Positions 26,403-34,889 of a stretch of DNA of 45,005 nucleotides are shown here, piece by piece. The translations under genes were made by a program, and so were the position numbers. Numbering within the stretch: position 1 is the stretch's first letter; every line of letters starts with the position of its first letter. This DNA comes from Verrucomicrobiota bacterium (GTDB taxonomy: Bacteria > Pseudomonadota > Gammaproteobacteria > Nevskiales > Nevskiaceae), in contig CAJCJI010000216.1 of the NCBI GenBank assembly GCA_903970595.1, forward strand, positions 1 to 45,005, given 5' to 3'. The notes under the pieces were generated by a model. That model was not told the DNA's origin and searched no databases. It saw only the letters and a program-made list of their open reading frames with translations.

Positions 26403-26921
26403 CTAGTGCTTGCGCGGCGACATCACCATGATCGCCTGCCGGCCTTCCATCTTCGGCGACTGCTCGATCAGGGCCACCTGCTCCAAGTCGGCCTTGATCC
26501 GGTCGATGAGCTGGAACCCCAACTCCTGATGCGCCATCTCGCGACCCTTGTAACGCAGTGTGATCTTGACCTTGTCGCCTTCGTCCAGGAAGCGCATCAG
26601 GGCACGCAGCTTGGTCTGGTAGTCGGCTTCCTCCGTGGTGGGGCGGAACTTCACTTCCTTGACCTGGATTTGCTTCTGCTTCTTGCGCGCCGCCTGCTGC
26701 GATTTGTCCTTCTGGTAGATGTACTTACCATAGTCCATGATCTTGCAGACCGGTGGATCCGCGTTCGGCGATACCTCGACCAAGTCCAAGCCTTCGCCTT
26801 CCGCCTTGGCCACCGCATCGCGCGTCAACATGACGCCGACCTGCGAGCCATCCGACCCGATCACACGCACTCTCGGTACGTTGATTTCCTCGTTACGGCG
26901 ATCCTGACGTTCTGCGCTGAT
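26403..26921 (-). CDS. infC: Translation initiation factor IF-3
   Basis: A 172-residue IF-3 with N-domain ([39 protein letters not shown]) and C-domain ([39 protein letters not shown]). It binds the 30S subunit and enforces correct start-codon choice. The start is proposed as ATC at 26921: GGAGG ends eight bases before it. The TTG at 26927 lies only two bases after the same GGAGG, too close for initiation. Non-canonical AUU/AUC/AUA starts are the known basis of IF-3 autoregulation, since IF-3 rejects its own start codon. thrS, which precedes infC in E. coli, is not adjacent here. Confidence 0.96.
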   Translation of the reverse strand: MSAERQDRRNEEINVPRVRVIGSDGSQVGVMLTRDAVAKAEGEGLDLVEVSPNADPPVCKIMDYGKYIYQKDKSQQAARKKQKQIQVKEVKFRPTTEEADYQTKLRALMRFLDEGDKVKITLRYKGREMAHQELGFQLIDRIKADLEQVALIEQSPKMEGRQAIMVMSPRKH

Positions 26922-26934
26922 ACGCAAGCCCTCC
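26919..26934 (-). promoter_or_regulatory. infC ribosome site and rare ATC start codon
   Basis: Read on the minus strand: GGAGG, then GCTTGCGT, then ATC. The spacing of eight fits ATC as the initiator. The in-frame TTG two bases after GGAGG does not fit. This would place infC under IF-3 start-codon discrimination. Confidence 0.7.
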
Positions 26935-26992
26935 AGCGGACAAAAGAAATGCCGGCGCCTCTGGATTAAAGGCCCCGACAGAAAAGACGAAC

Positions 26993-27022
26993 ATTATAGC
27001 GGTGGGAGCTGGCGGGACACAA
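26993..27022 (-). promoter_or_regulatory. Promoter of the infC operon
   Basis: Minus-strand -10 TATAAT (26993-26998, consensus) and -35 TTGTGT (27017-27022) with 18-base spacing, giving a start near 26986 and a leader of about 65 bases. It supports infC as the first gene of its operon here. Confidence 0.72.
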
Positions 27023-27038
27023 GCCGCAAGGGCCGTTA

Positions 27039-28220
27039 TTACAGGGACTTGCGTACGAATGCCGCGGCTTCAGCCAGGCTCAGAGGACGGCTGAAATGAT
27101 AACCCTGGCCCAGGTCGGAACCCAAATTGCGCAGGGTGTCGATTTGCTCTTTGGTTTCAAGCCCTTCGGTGATGACATCCATGCCCAACTGGTGTGCCAG
27201 GCCAATCACGGCGGCGACGATCTTCATGCCGGCGTCGTTGGTATCCAGTTGCAGCACGAAGGAGCGGTCCAGCTTGAGTGTGTCCACCGGCAGGCGGTGC
27301 AGGTAGGACAAGGAACTGTAACCGGTGCCGAAGTCGTCGAGCGAAACCTTCAAACCGCGCGCGCGGCAGGCTTGAAGCAGGCGCAAGCCGTCGTCCAGGC
27401 GCTGCAGCAGGAGCGATTCGGTCACCTCCAGCTTGATGAGCGCAGGATTCACCGGGTGCCGGGCCAAGGCCTGGTCGATGGCCGGAAGCAGTTCGGCGTC
27501 GTCGAATTGGCGGCTGGAAAGGTTGATGCTCATGAATATCGGCTGTTGCGGACGCGCCGCCTGCAGCTGCACCAAAGCAGAGCAGGAACGATCGATGATC
27601 CAGCGCCCGATCGGGTTGATCAGTCCGGACTCTTCGGCCAGCGGGATGAAATCGGCGGGAGACACCCGTCCGCGCTGCGGATGCTGCCAGCGCAGCAGGG
27701 CCTCGAAGCCCGCGACCTCAAGTCCCGACAGGTGCACGATGGGCTGGAAATGCAGCTGCAGCTCGTCGCGTTCCAGCGCCAGCGTCAGTTCTTGTTCCGC
27801 GTAGACGCGGGCATTGGCCGCAGTGCGATCGGCGTTATCCTGCTGCACTGCGGCCGGTTGCCAGGCCAGGATGTCCTTGCCGTTGAGCAGATCACGGCAA
27901 CGGTTGCTGAGCGTCCGCAAAAGATAGCGCAGCATCGGATTGGCCGCCTGCAGCCGCTCGCCCAGGTATTCGTGAGTGACCCGCGTCAGGGTGGTGGGCT
28001 CCCCGGCGCGCGCGCCGGCCGAGCGCGTGCCCTCCCCGAACAGGGCCATCTCGCCAAAGATTTCCTGCGCGCCGAGACGCGCCACCACACCGCCCGGCAA
28101 TTCCGGGTGGTGACAGATTTCGATGGCTCCGGACTCAACGATATAAGCGCAGTCGCCCCGGTCCCCCTTCTGGAACAGGATCTCGCCGGCCGACAGTTGA
28201 ATCTGAAATCTGTCCGTCAT
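27039..28220 (-). CDS. Cyclic-nucleotide-binding domain fused to EAL cyclic-di-GMP phosphodiesterase
   Basis: A 393-residue cytoplasmic protein. Residues 8-110 are a CRP-type cyclic nucleotide-binding fold (GEILFQKGDRGDCAYIVESG, then FGEMALFGEGTRSA as phosphate-binding cassette). Residues 140-393 are an EAL domain with the signature EALLRW at 173-178, SINLSS, LEVTES, DDFGTGYSSL, the DTLKLDRSFV lysine, EGLET and a C-terminal GYHFSRPL. The catalytic set looks complete, so it should hydrolyse cyclic-di-GMP to pGpG, perhaps controlled by cAMP or cGMP. The start at 28220 has GGGGGC just upstream; an upstream extension would add unconserved residues. It is divergent from the WS/DGAT gene and 111 bases upstream of infC. 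Confidence 0.92.
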   Translation of the reverse strand: MTDRFQIQLSAGEILFQKGDRGDCAYIVESGAIEICHHPELPGGVVARLGAQEIFGEMALFGEGTRSAGARAGEPTTLTRVTHEYLGERLQAANPMLRYLLRTLSNRCRDLLNGKDILAWQPAAVQQDNADRTAANARVYAEQELTLALERDELQLHFQPIVHLSGLEVAGFEALLRWQHPQRGRVSPADFIPLAEESGLINPIGRWIIDRSCSALVQLQAARPQQPIFMSINLSSRQFDDAELLPAIDQALARHPVNPALIKLEVTESLLLQRLDDGLRLLQACRARGLKVSLDDFGTGYSSLSYLHRLPVDTLKLDRSFVLQLDTNDAGMKIVAAVIGLAHQLGMDVITEGLETKEQIDTLRNLGSDLGQGYHFSRPLSLAEAAAFVRKSL

Positions 28221-28544
28221 GCTGCCCCCAAAACCGGTTGTCCGAAGCCAGGCGAAAGCCGGATTCGACATCCGCCGGAGCCTCCCTGGCCCCGTGTAGC
28301 GGCGGGTTCGGGGCAGTGTAATCCAGGCGCCCGCATTTTCCATCAATTCCCCGGAAACCCAGGCTTCATGGCCGGCGCCGGCCGAGCAGGCCGTCGACCC
28401 GGGGTTCTGCAAGGCAGGCCGATCCGCGCTATCTTCTGCGGCAGAACAAAATCTGCTGATTGGGCCGGTTCCCCAGGATCGGCGCCATCAGTGCACTCGG
28501 GGACCACGGTCCCGGACGGGCAGTTCCGGTGCGGGGATAAAGCG
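28221..28544. other. Divergent intergenic region with a dyad near the WS/DGAT gene
   Basis: No gene supported. A 13-bp dyad TTCTGC-G-GCAGAA lies at 28434-28446 and overlaps a second dyad GCAGA-ACAAAA-TCTGC (28441-28456), about 90-110 bases before the acyltransferase start. They look like a regulator site. No clear sigma-70 promoter was identified. Confidence 0.45.
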
Positions 28545-29969
28545 ATGAAAACCAAGCGTCTGAATCCGATGGATGCGTCCTGGCTGCACGTGGAATCCCA
28601 CGATACGCCGATGCACGTCGCCGGCCTGATGGTCTTCGAATTGCCCAAGGATGCGCCGCCGGACTATTTCCAGCGGATGTTTGCCATGTTTCGCGAGCAC
28701 CGCGAATTTTATCCTCCCTGGAACCGGCGCCTGCGCAGCGCGCGTCTGAAAACCCTGGCACCGGCCTGGGTCGAGGACAACGACCTGGACATCGAATACC
28801 ACGTGCGCCTGTCGGCGCTGCCCTGGCCGGGCGGCGAGCGCGAGTTCGGCCAGCTGATCGCCCGTTTGCACAGCCAGTCGCTCGATTTCACGCGCCCGCC
28901 GTGGGAATGCACCGTCATACAGGGGCTGGAAGGAGCTCGCTTCGCGCTGTACATCAAGATCCATCATTCCCTGATCGACGGGGTCGGCGCTACGCGCATG
29001 CTGGCGCGCGTGCTGCCGAAAAGCCCGGATGACCTTGAGACCCCTCCGTTCTGGGCGGTGCCGCCGCCGCCGCGGCCGGAACTCGATTCCGCCGCCGCTG
29101 CGGTCAGGGCTGCCGGCGGGCTGCTAGGCGCCGTCCGCGGCGGACTGCGTTCGGTGCCCGATCTCGCCCGCGCCGCCGGAGAGCTGATTCAGGCCGCGCG
29201 CAGCCCGGACGATACGCTCGGCACGCCGTTCCGGGCGCCCAAGTCGATACTCAATGGCCGCATCAAGGGGTCAAGGCGCTTCGCCACCCAGATCTACCCG
29301 ATCGAGCGGATCAAGCGGCTCGCCAAGGCCGCCGAGTGCACGCTGAACGATATCGTGCTGGCCATTTGTTCCGGCTCCCTGCGCCGCTTCCTGAAGGAAG
29401 CCAATGCCCTGCCGGCGAAGTCTCTGACCGTCGGCTGCCCGGTCTCGGTGCGCCCCAAGGACGATCAGGAACAGGGCAACGCCATCAGCTTCATCATCGC
29501 CAACCTGGCCACCGACATCGCCGATCCAGTCAAGCGGCTGGAGGCGATCCGCACCTCCGTCCTGCGCGCCAAGGAGCACCTGCAGAGCCTGCCCAAGCAC
29601 GCCATCCAGAGTTACACCATGATGCTGATGGGGCCGTACATCGCGCAGCTGGTCACCGGCCTGGGCGGCCGCACCCGGCCGGTGTTCAATATCACCATTT
29701 CCAATGTGCCGGGGCCGCAGCAGACCCTGTACTTCCGCGGTGCCAGGATGGTCGCCAATTATCCCGTGTCGCTGGTTACCCACGGCCAGGCCATCAATAT
29801 CACCTGCCAGAGCTATGCCGATACGCTCGACTTCGGCTTCGTCGCCTGCCGCGACACTTTGCCGCATATGCAGCGTATCGCCGTGTATACCGGCGAGGCC
29901 CTGGAGGAACTGGAGGCGGCGATCCTGCGGCCGCGCAAGCGCAGGAACACGGTGGCTGCGATCGATTGA
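28545..29969 (+). CDS. Wax ester synthase / diacylglycerol acyltransferase (WS/DGAT family)
   Basis: A 474-residue O-acyltransferase. The N-terminus (LNPMDASWLHVESHDTPMHV), the catalytic motif HHSLIDG (140-146), the PRPPW-type segment FTRPPWECTVIQG, NDIVLAICSGSLRRFL in the C-domain, and TISNVPGP near 385 are all characteristic. It would join acyl-CoA to a fatty alcohol or diacylglycerol to make wax esters or triacylglycerol storage lipid, at the inner membrane or lipid-body surface. The ATG at 28545 is where similarity begins and has a weak GGGG site upstream; the much longer open frame upstream is not coding. The uncharacterised gene at 29986 follows closely and may be co-transcribed. Confidence 0.94.
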   Translation: MKTKRLNPMDASWLHVESHDTPMHVAGLMVFELPKDAPPDYFQRMFAMFREHREFYPPWNRRLRSARLKTLAPAWVEDNDLDIEYHVRLSALPWPGGEREFGQLIARLHSQSLDFTRPPWECTVIQGLEGARFALYIKIHHSLIDGVGATRMLARVLPKSPDDLETPPFWAVPPPPRPELDSAAAAVRAAGGLLGAVRGGLRSVPDLARAAGELIQAARSPDDTLGTPFRAPKSILNGRIKGSRRFATQIYPIERIKRLAKAAECTLNDIVLAICSGSLRRFLKEANALPAKSLTVGCPVSVRPKDDQEQGNAISFIIANLATDIADPVKRLEAIRTSVLRAKEHLQSLPKHAIQSYTMMLMGPYIAQLVTGLGGRTRPVFNITISNVPGPQQTLYFRGARMVANYPVSLVTHGQAINITCQSYADTLDFGFVACRDTLPHMQRIAVYTGEALEELEAAILRPRKRRNTVAAID

Positions 29970-29985
29970 TGGCCGAGGGGCCCTA

Positions 29986-30681
29986 GTGCAAATCTCCTAC
30001 CAATTCAATTTCGCGGATGGCGCCGCCCTGCGCATCGACGTCGATGTGCTGCGCAATGCGTCCGGCGGCGTCGACCCAGAGCAGGGGGGCGGCCCGGCAG
30101 CGCCCGAATGGACCCGGCTGGACTTTCGCCAGTGCCCGAATTGCCCGTTGAGTGCCGCTGCTCATTCGCACTGCCCGGCGGCACGCGATCTGGCGCCGAC
30201 CATCAGCGCATTCGCGAAGATCATTTCGTACCACGAAGCGCGGGTGGAGGTGGTGATGCCGGAACGGACGGTCAGCCGCGAATGCCAGGTGCAGGACGCC
30301 CTCAGTTCGCTGGTTGGACTGATCATGGCCACCAGCGCCTGTCCTGTACTTGGCCGCATGCGCGGCCTGGCGCGGACACACCTGCCATTTGCCACCCTGG
30401 AAGAAACCCTGCTGCGCACGGTCGGCGCCTATCTGGCCAGGCAGCTGCTGCTGCACAAGCAGGGGCTGCAGCCGGACTGGGATCTCGCCGGTCTCAAGGC
30501 GCACTACACCGACCTGGAAGTCCTGAATCGCGCGTTCAAGCGCCGTATCAATGCCGCGGCGCAACAGGACGCCACGCTCAACGCCGTCAGCGCCTGGGGC
30601 ATTGTCTCCAGCGGCGTCGGATTCTCGATCGACGACCATCTGGCCGATCTGGAGCCGCTGGTCTTCGGCGCGCCGGACTAG
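29986..30681 (+). CDS. Uncharacterised protein with a Cys/His cluster (DUF6901-like)
   Basis: A 231-residue protein starting at GTG 29986, 16 bases after the WS/DGAT stop. The N-terminus (VQISYQFNFADG) looks like a beta-sheet domain. A Cys-rich segment follows (CPNCPLSAAAHSHCPAARDL, about 47-66) that could bind a metal, then a mostly helical rest with EVLNRAFKRRINAAAQQDA. No signal peptide or membrane segment. It may belong to the uncharacterised DUF6901 group, by recollection only. Function is unknown; proximity to the acyltransferase is the only clue. Confidence 0.72.
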   Translation: MQISYQFNFADGAALRIDVDVLRNASGGVDPEQGGGPAAPEWTRLDFRQCPNCPLSAAAHSHCPAARDLAPTISAFAKIISYHEARVEVVMPERTVSRECQVQDALSSLVGLIMATSACPVLGRMRGLARTHLPFATLEETLLRTVGAYLARQLLLHKQGLQPDWDLAGLKAHYTDLEVLNRAFKRRINAAAQQDATLNAVSAWGIVSSGVGFSIDDHLADLEPLVFGAPD

Positions 30682-30750
30682 CGCCGTGTAAAACCGCTTC
30701 GGTAACGAGCCGTCCAAAATACTCCGTGCCGCGCCGACGCCGGCATCCGC

Positions 30751-32586
30751 CTAGCTCGCAGGCGTCGTATCGCTGCCATTCGCCGGTTCCACGCGCACCG
30801 TGCCCATCATGCCGCCGTCCTCGTGTTCCAGCACGTGGCAGTGATAAACGAAAGTACCGACAGTATCGGGATCGCGGAAGTCCATGCGCAGCCGGACGCT
30901 CGGATAGTCCGGCATGGTGGGATTGTAATAGGGCACATTGATGGTGTCCCGCAGGAACGGCTCATTGATCGACTTGAGGCCCCAATCCCGCAGCTGGAAA
31001 TGCAACTGGTGGATATGAAAAGCGTGCGCTTCGGCGGAGCGGTTCTCGATGATCCAGTCCTCCACGTCGCCCTGCCGGACGACAATGTCCGGAATGCCGG
31101 AATTGGGATCGAAGGACACCGGTTCCCGGCCATCCACAGTCAGGAAGAAAGCGGTGGCGCTTGCGGGATTGTTCGGATCTGCCAGCTTCTCCGAGAAATA
31201 CAGCTTGCGCACGCGTACGGGTGTCGCATCGCCGACCCAGGGGAACCGGGCCGGCGGCAAGGGGTCATGGGCAGTCGGCAGCGTCGATGCCGGCTCCGCG
31301 GCATCGCTCGTTGCAGTGAGGGATGCGAGCGTGCGTTCGGGATCGTTTTCGCCTCCCGGCCCGGTGTCGACCCAGTGGGTCACCAAGGCTGCAGGTATGC
31401 CGGCAGCCGGGCCGGTAAGGATCAATTCAACCCGCGATCCAGGGGCCAGACTGATATGGCTCAGCCAGGTGACGGACGGAGCCGTGCCCCCCGCGTGGTT
31501 CAAGGGAACGCCGTCGATCGCCACCACTCCCAGCGCCTGCTGCACATGGCCGAACCTGAGGGCCAAGTCCAGGTAGGTGAGCGATGAGGCGTTCAATACA
31601 CGCCAGAGCTGCCGTTCACCGGACTTCATGACGATCGACGCAGGGGGATAGTCGGGGTAGGGCACCGGCACATAGTTGATGGACAAATCCCGCGCCGGCA
31701 TGCCCGAGCCGATGCCGGTGCTGACGACATCGCCTTCCCGGTCGTACACGATCTGCGGCGGAGCGGGGGCATTTGCGTCGCCGGCGGCCGCAGGCTTGGC
31801 GCCGGGATTGATCGGCGGCTGGTCGCGGATCACCAGCACCCGCTCCGGCAGGCCGGCAAGCCGCGGGTTTGCGCGCTCGATGCCTTCCACGATCAAGGCA
31901 CCCGACGCACCACCTGCCACCTCCATCGAGCTGAAGCCATGGACATGCGGGTGGTACCAGTAAAGCCCCGGCGGTTCGTCGTCCGGAATACGAAAACGGT
32001 ATTCGAAAGGCGCATCGCCCGGCTGGATCAGGGTCTTCAGCACATCGTCCTGATGGCACACCGGCGGCACGGTCAATCCGTGAAAGTGCAGGTTGGTCGA
32101 GAGCGCGGTCATCGCGCCGCCGCTACAGGGATCCCTGTTTACACCGCTCCTGGCCCGACACATCGGACGGACGCCGCCGGCCGGGTTTGTGTCCAATTCG
32201 GTCAGGGCATTGACCAGATGCAGTACCAGCAGGTCGCCCGGATGCAGGCGCAGCGTCGGCGCCTGCGCGCCATCGGCCAGGGTATAGCAGTAGCGTATCG
32301 AGCCATCCGCTTCGCGATGATTGTGAATCGCCAGGTTGACGTCGAGGACGCCGTCGCGGCTGCGCAGGTCTTCCGCATCGACGACCGCGCTGCCGGCAGC
32401 GGGGCGCATGCAGGGGTCCGGTGTCTGATTGTTGGTCGCGTCGCCCAACAGACTCCACGGCGGATGTGAGGCGGTGCAGGCATCGAGCAGGAGCGGCGGC
32501 AACACGCTGGCAAGCAGGATCCAGACCAGGCGGATGATGATCCTCCGAGCTGAAAGCCCTGCCGAATCGCGTTGTATGAATGTCAT
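30751..32586 (-). CDS. Multicopper oxidase, exported, copper sites intact
   Basis: About 611 residues from the ATG at 32586 (a GTG at 32622 is the alternative). A hydrophobic N-terminal segment (IIIRLVWILLASVLPPLLLDAC) is a signal peptide or anchor, perhaps with an atypical lipobox. Three cupredoxin domains carry all four copper signatures: NLHFHGL; WYHPHVHG; HAFHIHQLHF; and YHCHVLEHEDGGMM with the type 1 Cys, His and Met. It should oxidise phenols, metals or copper(I) in the periplasm with reduction of O2 to water. It is on the same strand as the copper-less paralogue at 33240-34853 but separated from it by a plus-strand gene and a repeat. The substrate is not predictable; copper tolerance, Mn(II) and laccase-like roles are all possible. 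Confidence 0.92.
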   Translation of the reverse strand: MTFIQRDSAGLSARRIIIRLVWILLASVLPPLLLDACTASHPPWSLLGDATNNQTPDPCMRPAAGSAVVDAEDLRSRDGVLDVNLAIHNHREADGSIRYCYTLADGAQAPTLRLHPGDLLVLHLVNALTELDTNPAGGVRPMCRARSGVNRDPCSGGAMTALSTNLHFHGLTVPPVCHQDDVLKTLIQPGDAPFEYRFRIPDDEPPGLYWYHPHVHGFSSMEVAGGASGALIVEGIERANPRLAGLPERVLVIRDQPPINPGAKPAAAGDANAPAPPQIVYDREGDVVSTGIGSGMPARDLSINYVPVPYPDYPPASIVMKSGERQLWRVLNASSLTYLDLALRFGHVQQALGVVAIDGVPLNHAGGTAPSVTWLSHISLAPGSRVELILTGPAAGIPAALVTHWVDTGPGGENDPERTLASLTATSDAAEPASTLPTAHDPLPPARFPWVGDATPVRVRKLYFSEKLADPNNPASATAFFLTVDGREPVSFDPNSGIPDIVVRQGDVEDWIIENRSAEAHAFHIHQLHFQLRDWGLKSINEPFLRDTINVPYYNPTMPDYPSVRLRMDFRDPDTVGTFVYHCHVLEHEDGGMMGTVRVEPANGSDTTPAS

Positions 32587-32612
32587 GCCTTGAATCGGTG
32601 AACGGAAGCAAT

Positions 32613-32665
32613 GCGCGATCACCTCCAGGTGAATCCCGCTTTCTGCATCGCCTTGCTGGCGATGC
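32613..32665 (-). promoter_or_regulatory. Long Shine-Dalgarno match and hairpin upstream of the multicopper oxidase
   Basis: Minus strand: GGAGGTGATC at about 32616-32625 is a ten-base complement of the 16S rRNA 3' end, overlapping the GTG at 32622 and too far from the ATG at 32586. Just upstream, GCATCGCC-TTGCT-GGCGATGC (32645-32665) is a perfect 8-bp hairpin. Together they make start choice uncertain and suggest control at the mRNA leader or operator level. Confidence 0.45.
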
Positions 32666-32727
32666 GTCTTCGCACATCCTTGAGTTGAGTATTATGGCTC
32701 ACCGTCACACAGGTTCCGGCAAGAAAC

Positions 32728-33138
32728 ATGGACAAAGATGGCCGCCCCATGCCTGCAAAAATCGGCGTAACAGGCCTGAAGGGCGAAGCCGCGCCCGCCG
32801 GGCCGAACCTGGTCCGCCTCGAGTTTCAACTGTCCGCCGAGCCCCACAAGGAATGGAGCGCGATCTTCACACGTCTGGCGATGGAACTGGCGCGCGGACA
32901 GAACCACGGCATCCGTCCAGGATTCCGGTTCTCGTACCGGCTGCGGACGGACCTCGTGCAAGTCAGTTGTCCGCTGATAGCGTTCATCACGCCGGTGAAG
33001 GGAAAGAATGTGGTGGTACAGGCGGTGGTCGATCTGGTTGCCAAGGCCAACATGCTGGTAAATCAGGCGATAGCGGAATTGCAGACACCCGAGTCCGGAG
33101 CGCAGGAGAGTTCGGAAGTTGCCGGCGAGTCGAAATAG
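32728..33138 (+). CDS. Hypothetical protein, 136 residues
   Basis: A soluble-looking alpha/beta protein with no recognised family, signal peptide or membrane helix. It contains NLVRLEFQLSAEPHKEWSAIF, a VQVSCPLIAFITPVKGKN stretch and a helical tail ending in Glu/Ser. The ATG at 32728 or the in-frame ATG at 32749 could be the start. It is the only plus-strand gene between two minus-strand oxidase genes and is followed by a REP-like inverted repeat. Reading-frame quality is good but function is unknown. Confidence 0.6.
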   Translation: MDKDGRPMPAKIGVTGLKGEAAPAGPNLVRLEFQLSAEPHKEWSAIFTRLAMELARGQNHGIRPGFRFSYRLRTDLVQVSCPLIAFITPVKGKNVVVQAVVDLVAKANMLVNQAIAELQTPESGAQESSEVAGESK

Positions 33139-33145
33139 ATCGAAT

Positions 33146-33233
33146 TCGTCTTCCCCGTGTAGGCGGGGACCCAGTTTGCCATGTTTTCCTTCGCGGCTGC
33201 CCGATGCTGGATTCGCTTACACGGGAATGACGA
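33146..33233. repeat. REP/MITE-like inverted repeat
   Basis: TCGTCTTCCCCGTGTAGGCG at 33146 onward and CTGGATTCGCTTACACGGGA to 33233 are imperfect inverse complements ending in TCGTC/GACGA and CCAG/CTGG. The left arm can also fold on itself (CCCCG-CGGGG). This matches the dispersed TCATTCCCG-type palindromic units of many proteobacteria, often mobilised by a REP-associated transposase. It sits between the ends of the 136-residue gene and the second oxidase-like gene. Confidence 0.8.
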
Positions 33234-33239
33234 AGGAGC

Positions 33240-34853
33240 CTACGGATTGACTCGGATCCTCGCCATCATCCCCGCCTCCGCGGCGTGCGAAATCTGGTCC
33301 TGGAATTCAAATACACCGGCAGTCCGCGGATCGCGAAAATCCATTCTCAGTTTCACCGTGGGATAAGGCCCGGTGCCGCTCCAGGGCGGCACCGTCACCG
33401 TGTCCCGCAATTCGGGATCGGAGTTGTCCTCGCCGTTGATCTGCAGCAGGAGAAAATGCATGTGCTGCATGTGAAAAGCATGCACGTCGCCGGTGTGATT
33501 CGAAATGATCCAGTCCTCCACGGCGCCGACCTTGGCCGTCACTGCCGGCGGTGCGGACGGATCGAACGGCGCCGGCGTCTGCCCCTCCACGGTCAGGAAG
33601 AACCTGGTTGGGCCGTTGGTGCCATTGCTCGCCTCCGTGAGGTACAGCTTTCGTTCCTTCGTCGCGCGCAGATCTTTCAATGCCTTTGGTGCGGCTTTGT
33701 ACGTGGCCGTCTTTTCGAGCCCGGATGAGGCCATGGCCGGCGCCGGCTCCTGGGTGTCCGGTGTGGCAGTGATCGTCGCGATCCGCTGCGGAGGATTCTT
33801 GAAGCCGGTGCGCCCATGATCGAATTCCGTCTGGACCATGCGGGCGTCCTGCCCGGTTGATGGGCCGGTCACGATGAATTCCGCACGGCCGCCAGGGGGC
33901 AGTTCGATGGTTTTCAGCGGGCGACTGGTCGCAAGCGGGACCCCGTCCAAAGCAACCAAGGTCACGGATTGTGCGATATCTCCGTACACCAGCTGCAGTG
34001 CGAGAAACCCTTGTGCGCTGGCGTTGGCCACGCGCCAGAACTCCTTTGCACCCGGTTGCATCCGGATCACCGGAAACTGCGCCTCAAGGGGGGATATCGT
34101 TTGAAAATTCAGGCTGAAACGATAGTCGTCGGGCGGCCATATATTCGACTCGTCCTCCTCGAGCTGCTGACGGAAGACCAGAACGCGCTCCGGCAGCCCC
34201 GATATTTCGGGTTTCAGCTTTTCCATGCCGTTCACGATGAGGACGCCCGAAGCGCCGCCGTTGATTTGCAAGGTGGCCGAGCCCATCAGGTGCGGGTGGT
34301 ACCAAACCATGCCTGGAGGATGGTTCTCCACAATGCGGAATCGATAAGCAAACGGCGGATCTGTGTTTTCGATGGTGGTGGTGGAGCTTTCCCCTTGATG
34401 GCATTTGGTCGGGATGCCCAGGCCATCGAAGTCGATGTTGGTGGAGGTGCTGGCGACGGTGCCGCCGCCGCAGGGATCGTGCGGCGCCGGGCTGGAGGGC
34501 AGGGCTGAGGTGCCGGGGCGCACGTACGTCAATTGATTGACCAGGAACAAGTCGAGCTCGTCGCCGGGATTGAGCCGCAAGGTGGGAGCTTCGACCGCAG
34601 TGGAGGCGGACTCGTCCACGTAGCAAATCTTGACGGGAAACTCCATCATTTGCTGACTGCGCAGGTACAGCGAAGCTTTCAGGGAGCCATTGCTGGCCGT
34701 CAGCTCAGGCGGGTTTTCCACAACAGAGTTGGGGCCGGGGCGCGCCGGGCAATCGCGGGGTTGGGCCATGGCGCCGGGCACGTGCATGGAGCCGGCCGCG
34801 ACCGCTAGAAAAAGCCGCCCCATCACATGCACTGTTATCCGCATTGGCCTCAT
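33240..34853 (-). CDS. Multicopper-oxidase-fold protein lacking most copper ligands
   Basis: A 537-residue exported protein (signal peptide to about GAMA, residue 30) with the same three-cupredoxin layout and conserved scaffolding as the intact oxidase nearby (WYHPH, NGGASGVLIV, GLPERVLV, LRDTVTVP, LRMDFRDP, GMM). Copper ligands are largely replaced. HFH of motif 1 is DFD (141-143). The last His of motif 3 is Gln463. The HCH of motif 4 is QDQ (518-520), so the type 1 Cys is Asp519, and its partner His is Ala524. His186, His188, His458, His461 and a Met remain. It cannot form normal type 1 or trinuclear centres, so a structural, binding or non-redox role is likely. The reading frame is intact, arguing for selection. 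It lies 36 bases after the propeller gene in a three-gene cluster. Confidence 0.85.
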   Translation of the reverse strand: MRPMRITVHVMGRLFLAVAAGSMHVPGAMAQPRDCPARPGPNSVVENPPELTASNGSLKASLYLRSQQMMEFPVKICYVDESASTAVEAPTLRLNPGDELDLFLVNQLTYVRPGTSALPSSPAPHDPCGGGTVASTSTNIDFDGLGIPTKCHQGESSTTTIENTDPPFAYRFRIVENHPPGMVWYHPHLMGSATLQINGGASGVLIVNGMEKLKPEISGLPERVLVFRQQLEEDESNIWPPDDYRFSLNFQTISPLEAQFPVIRMQPGAKEFWRVANASAQGFLALQLVYGDIAQSVTLVALDGVPLATSRPLKTIELPPGGRAEFIVTGPSTGQDARMVQTEFDHGRTGFKNPPQRIATITATPDTQEPAPAMASSGLEKTATYKAAPKALKDLRATKERKLYLTEASNGTNGPTRFFLTVEGQTPAPFDPSAPPAVTAKVGAVEDWIISNHTGDVHAFHMQHMHFLLLQINGEDNSDPELRDTVTVPPWSGTGPYPTVKLRMDFRDPRTAGVFEFQDQISHAAEAGMMARIRVNP

Positions 34854-34889
34854 TGGCTCGTTGACGTTTGAGTGCTTTGCCGGGCGGCG

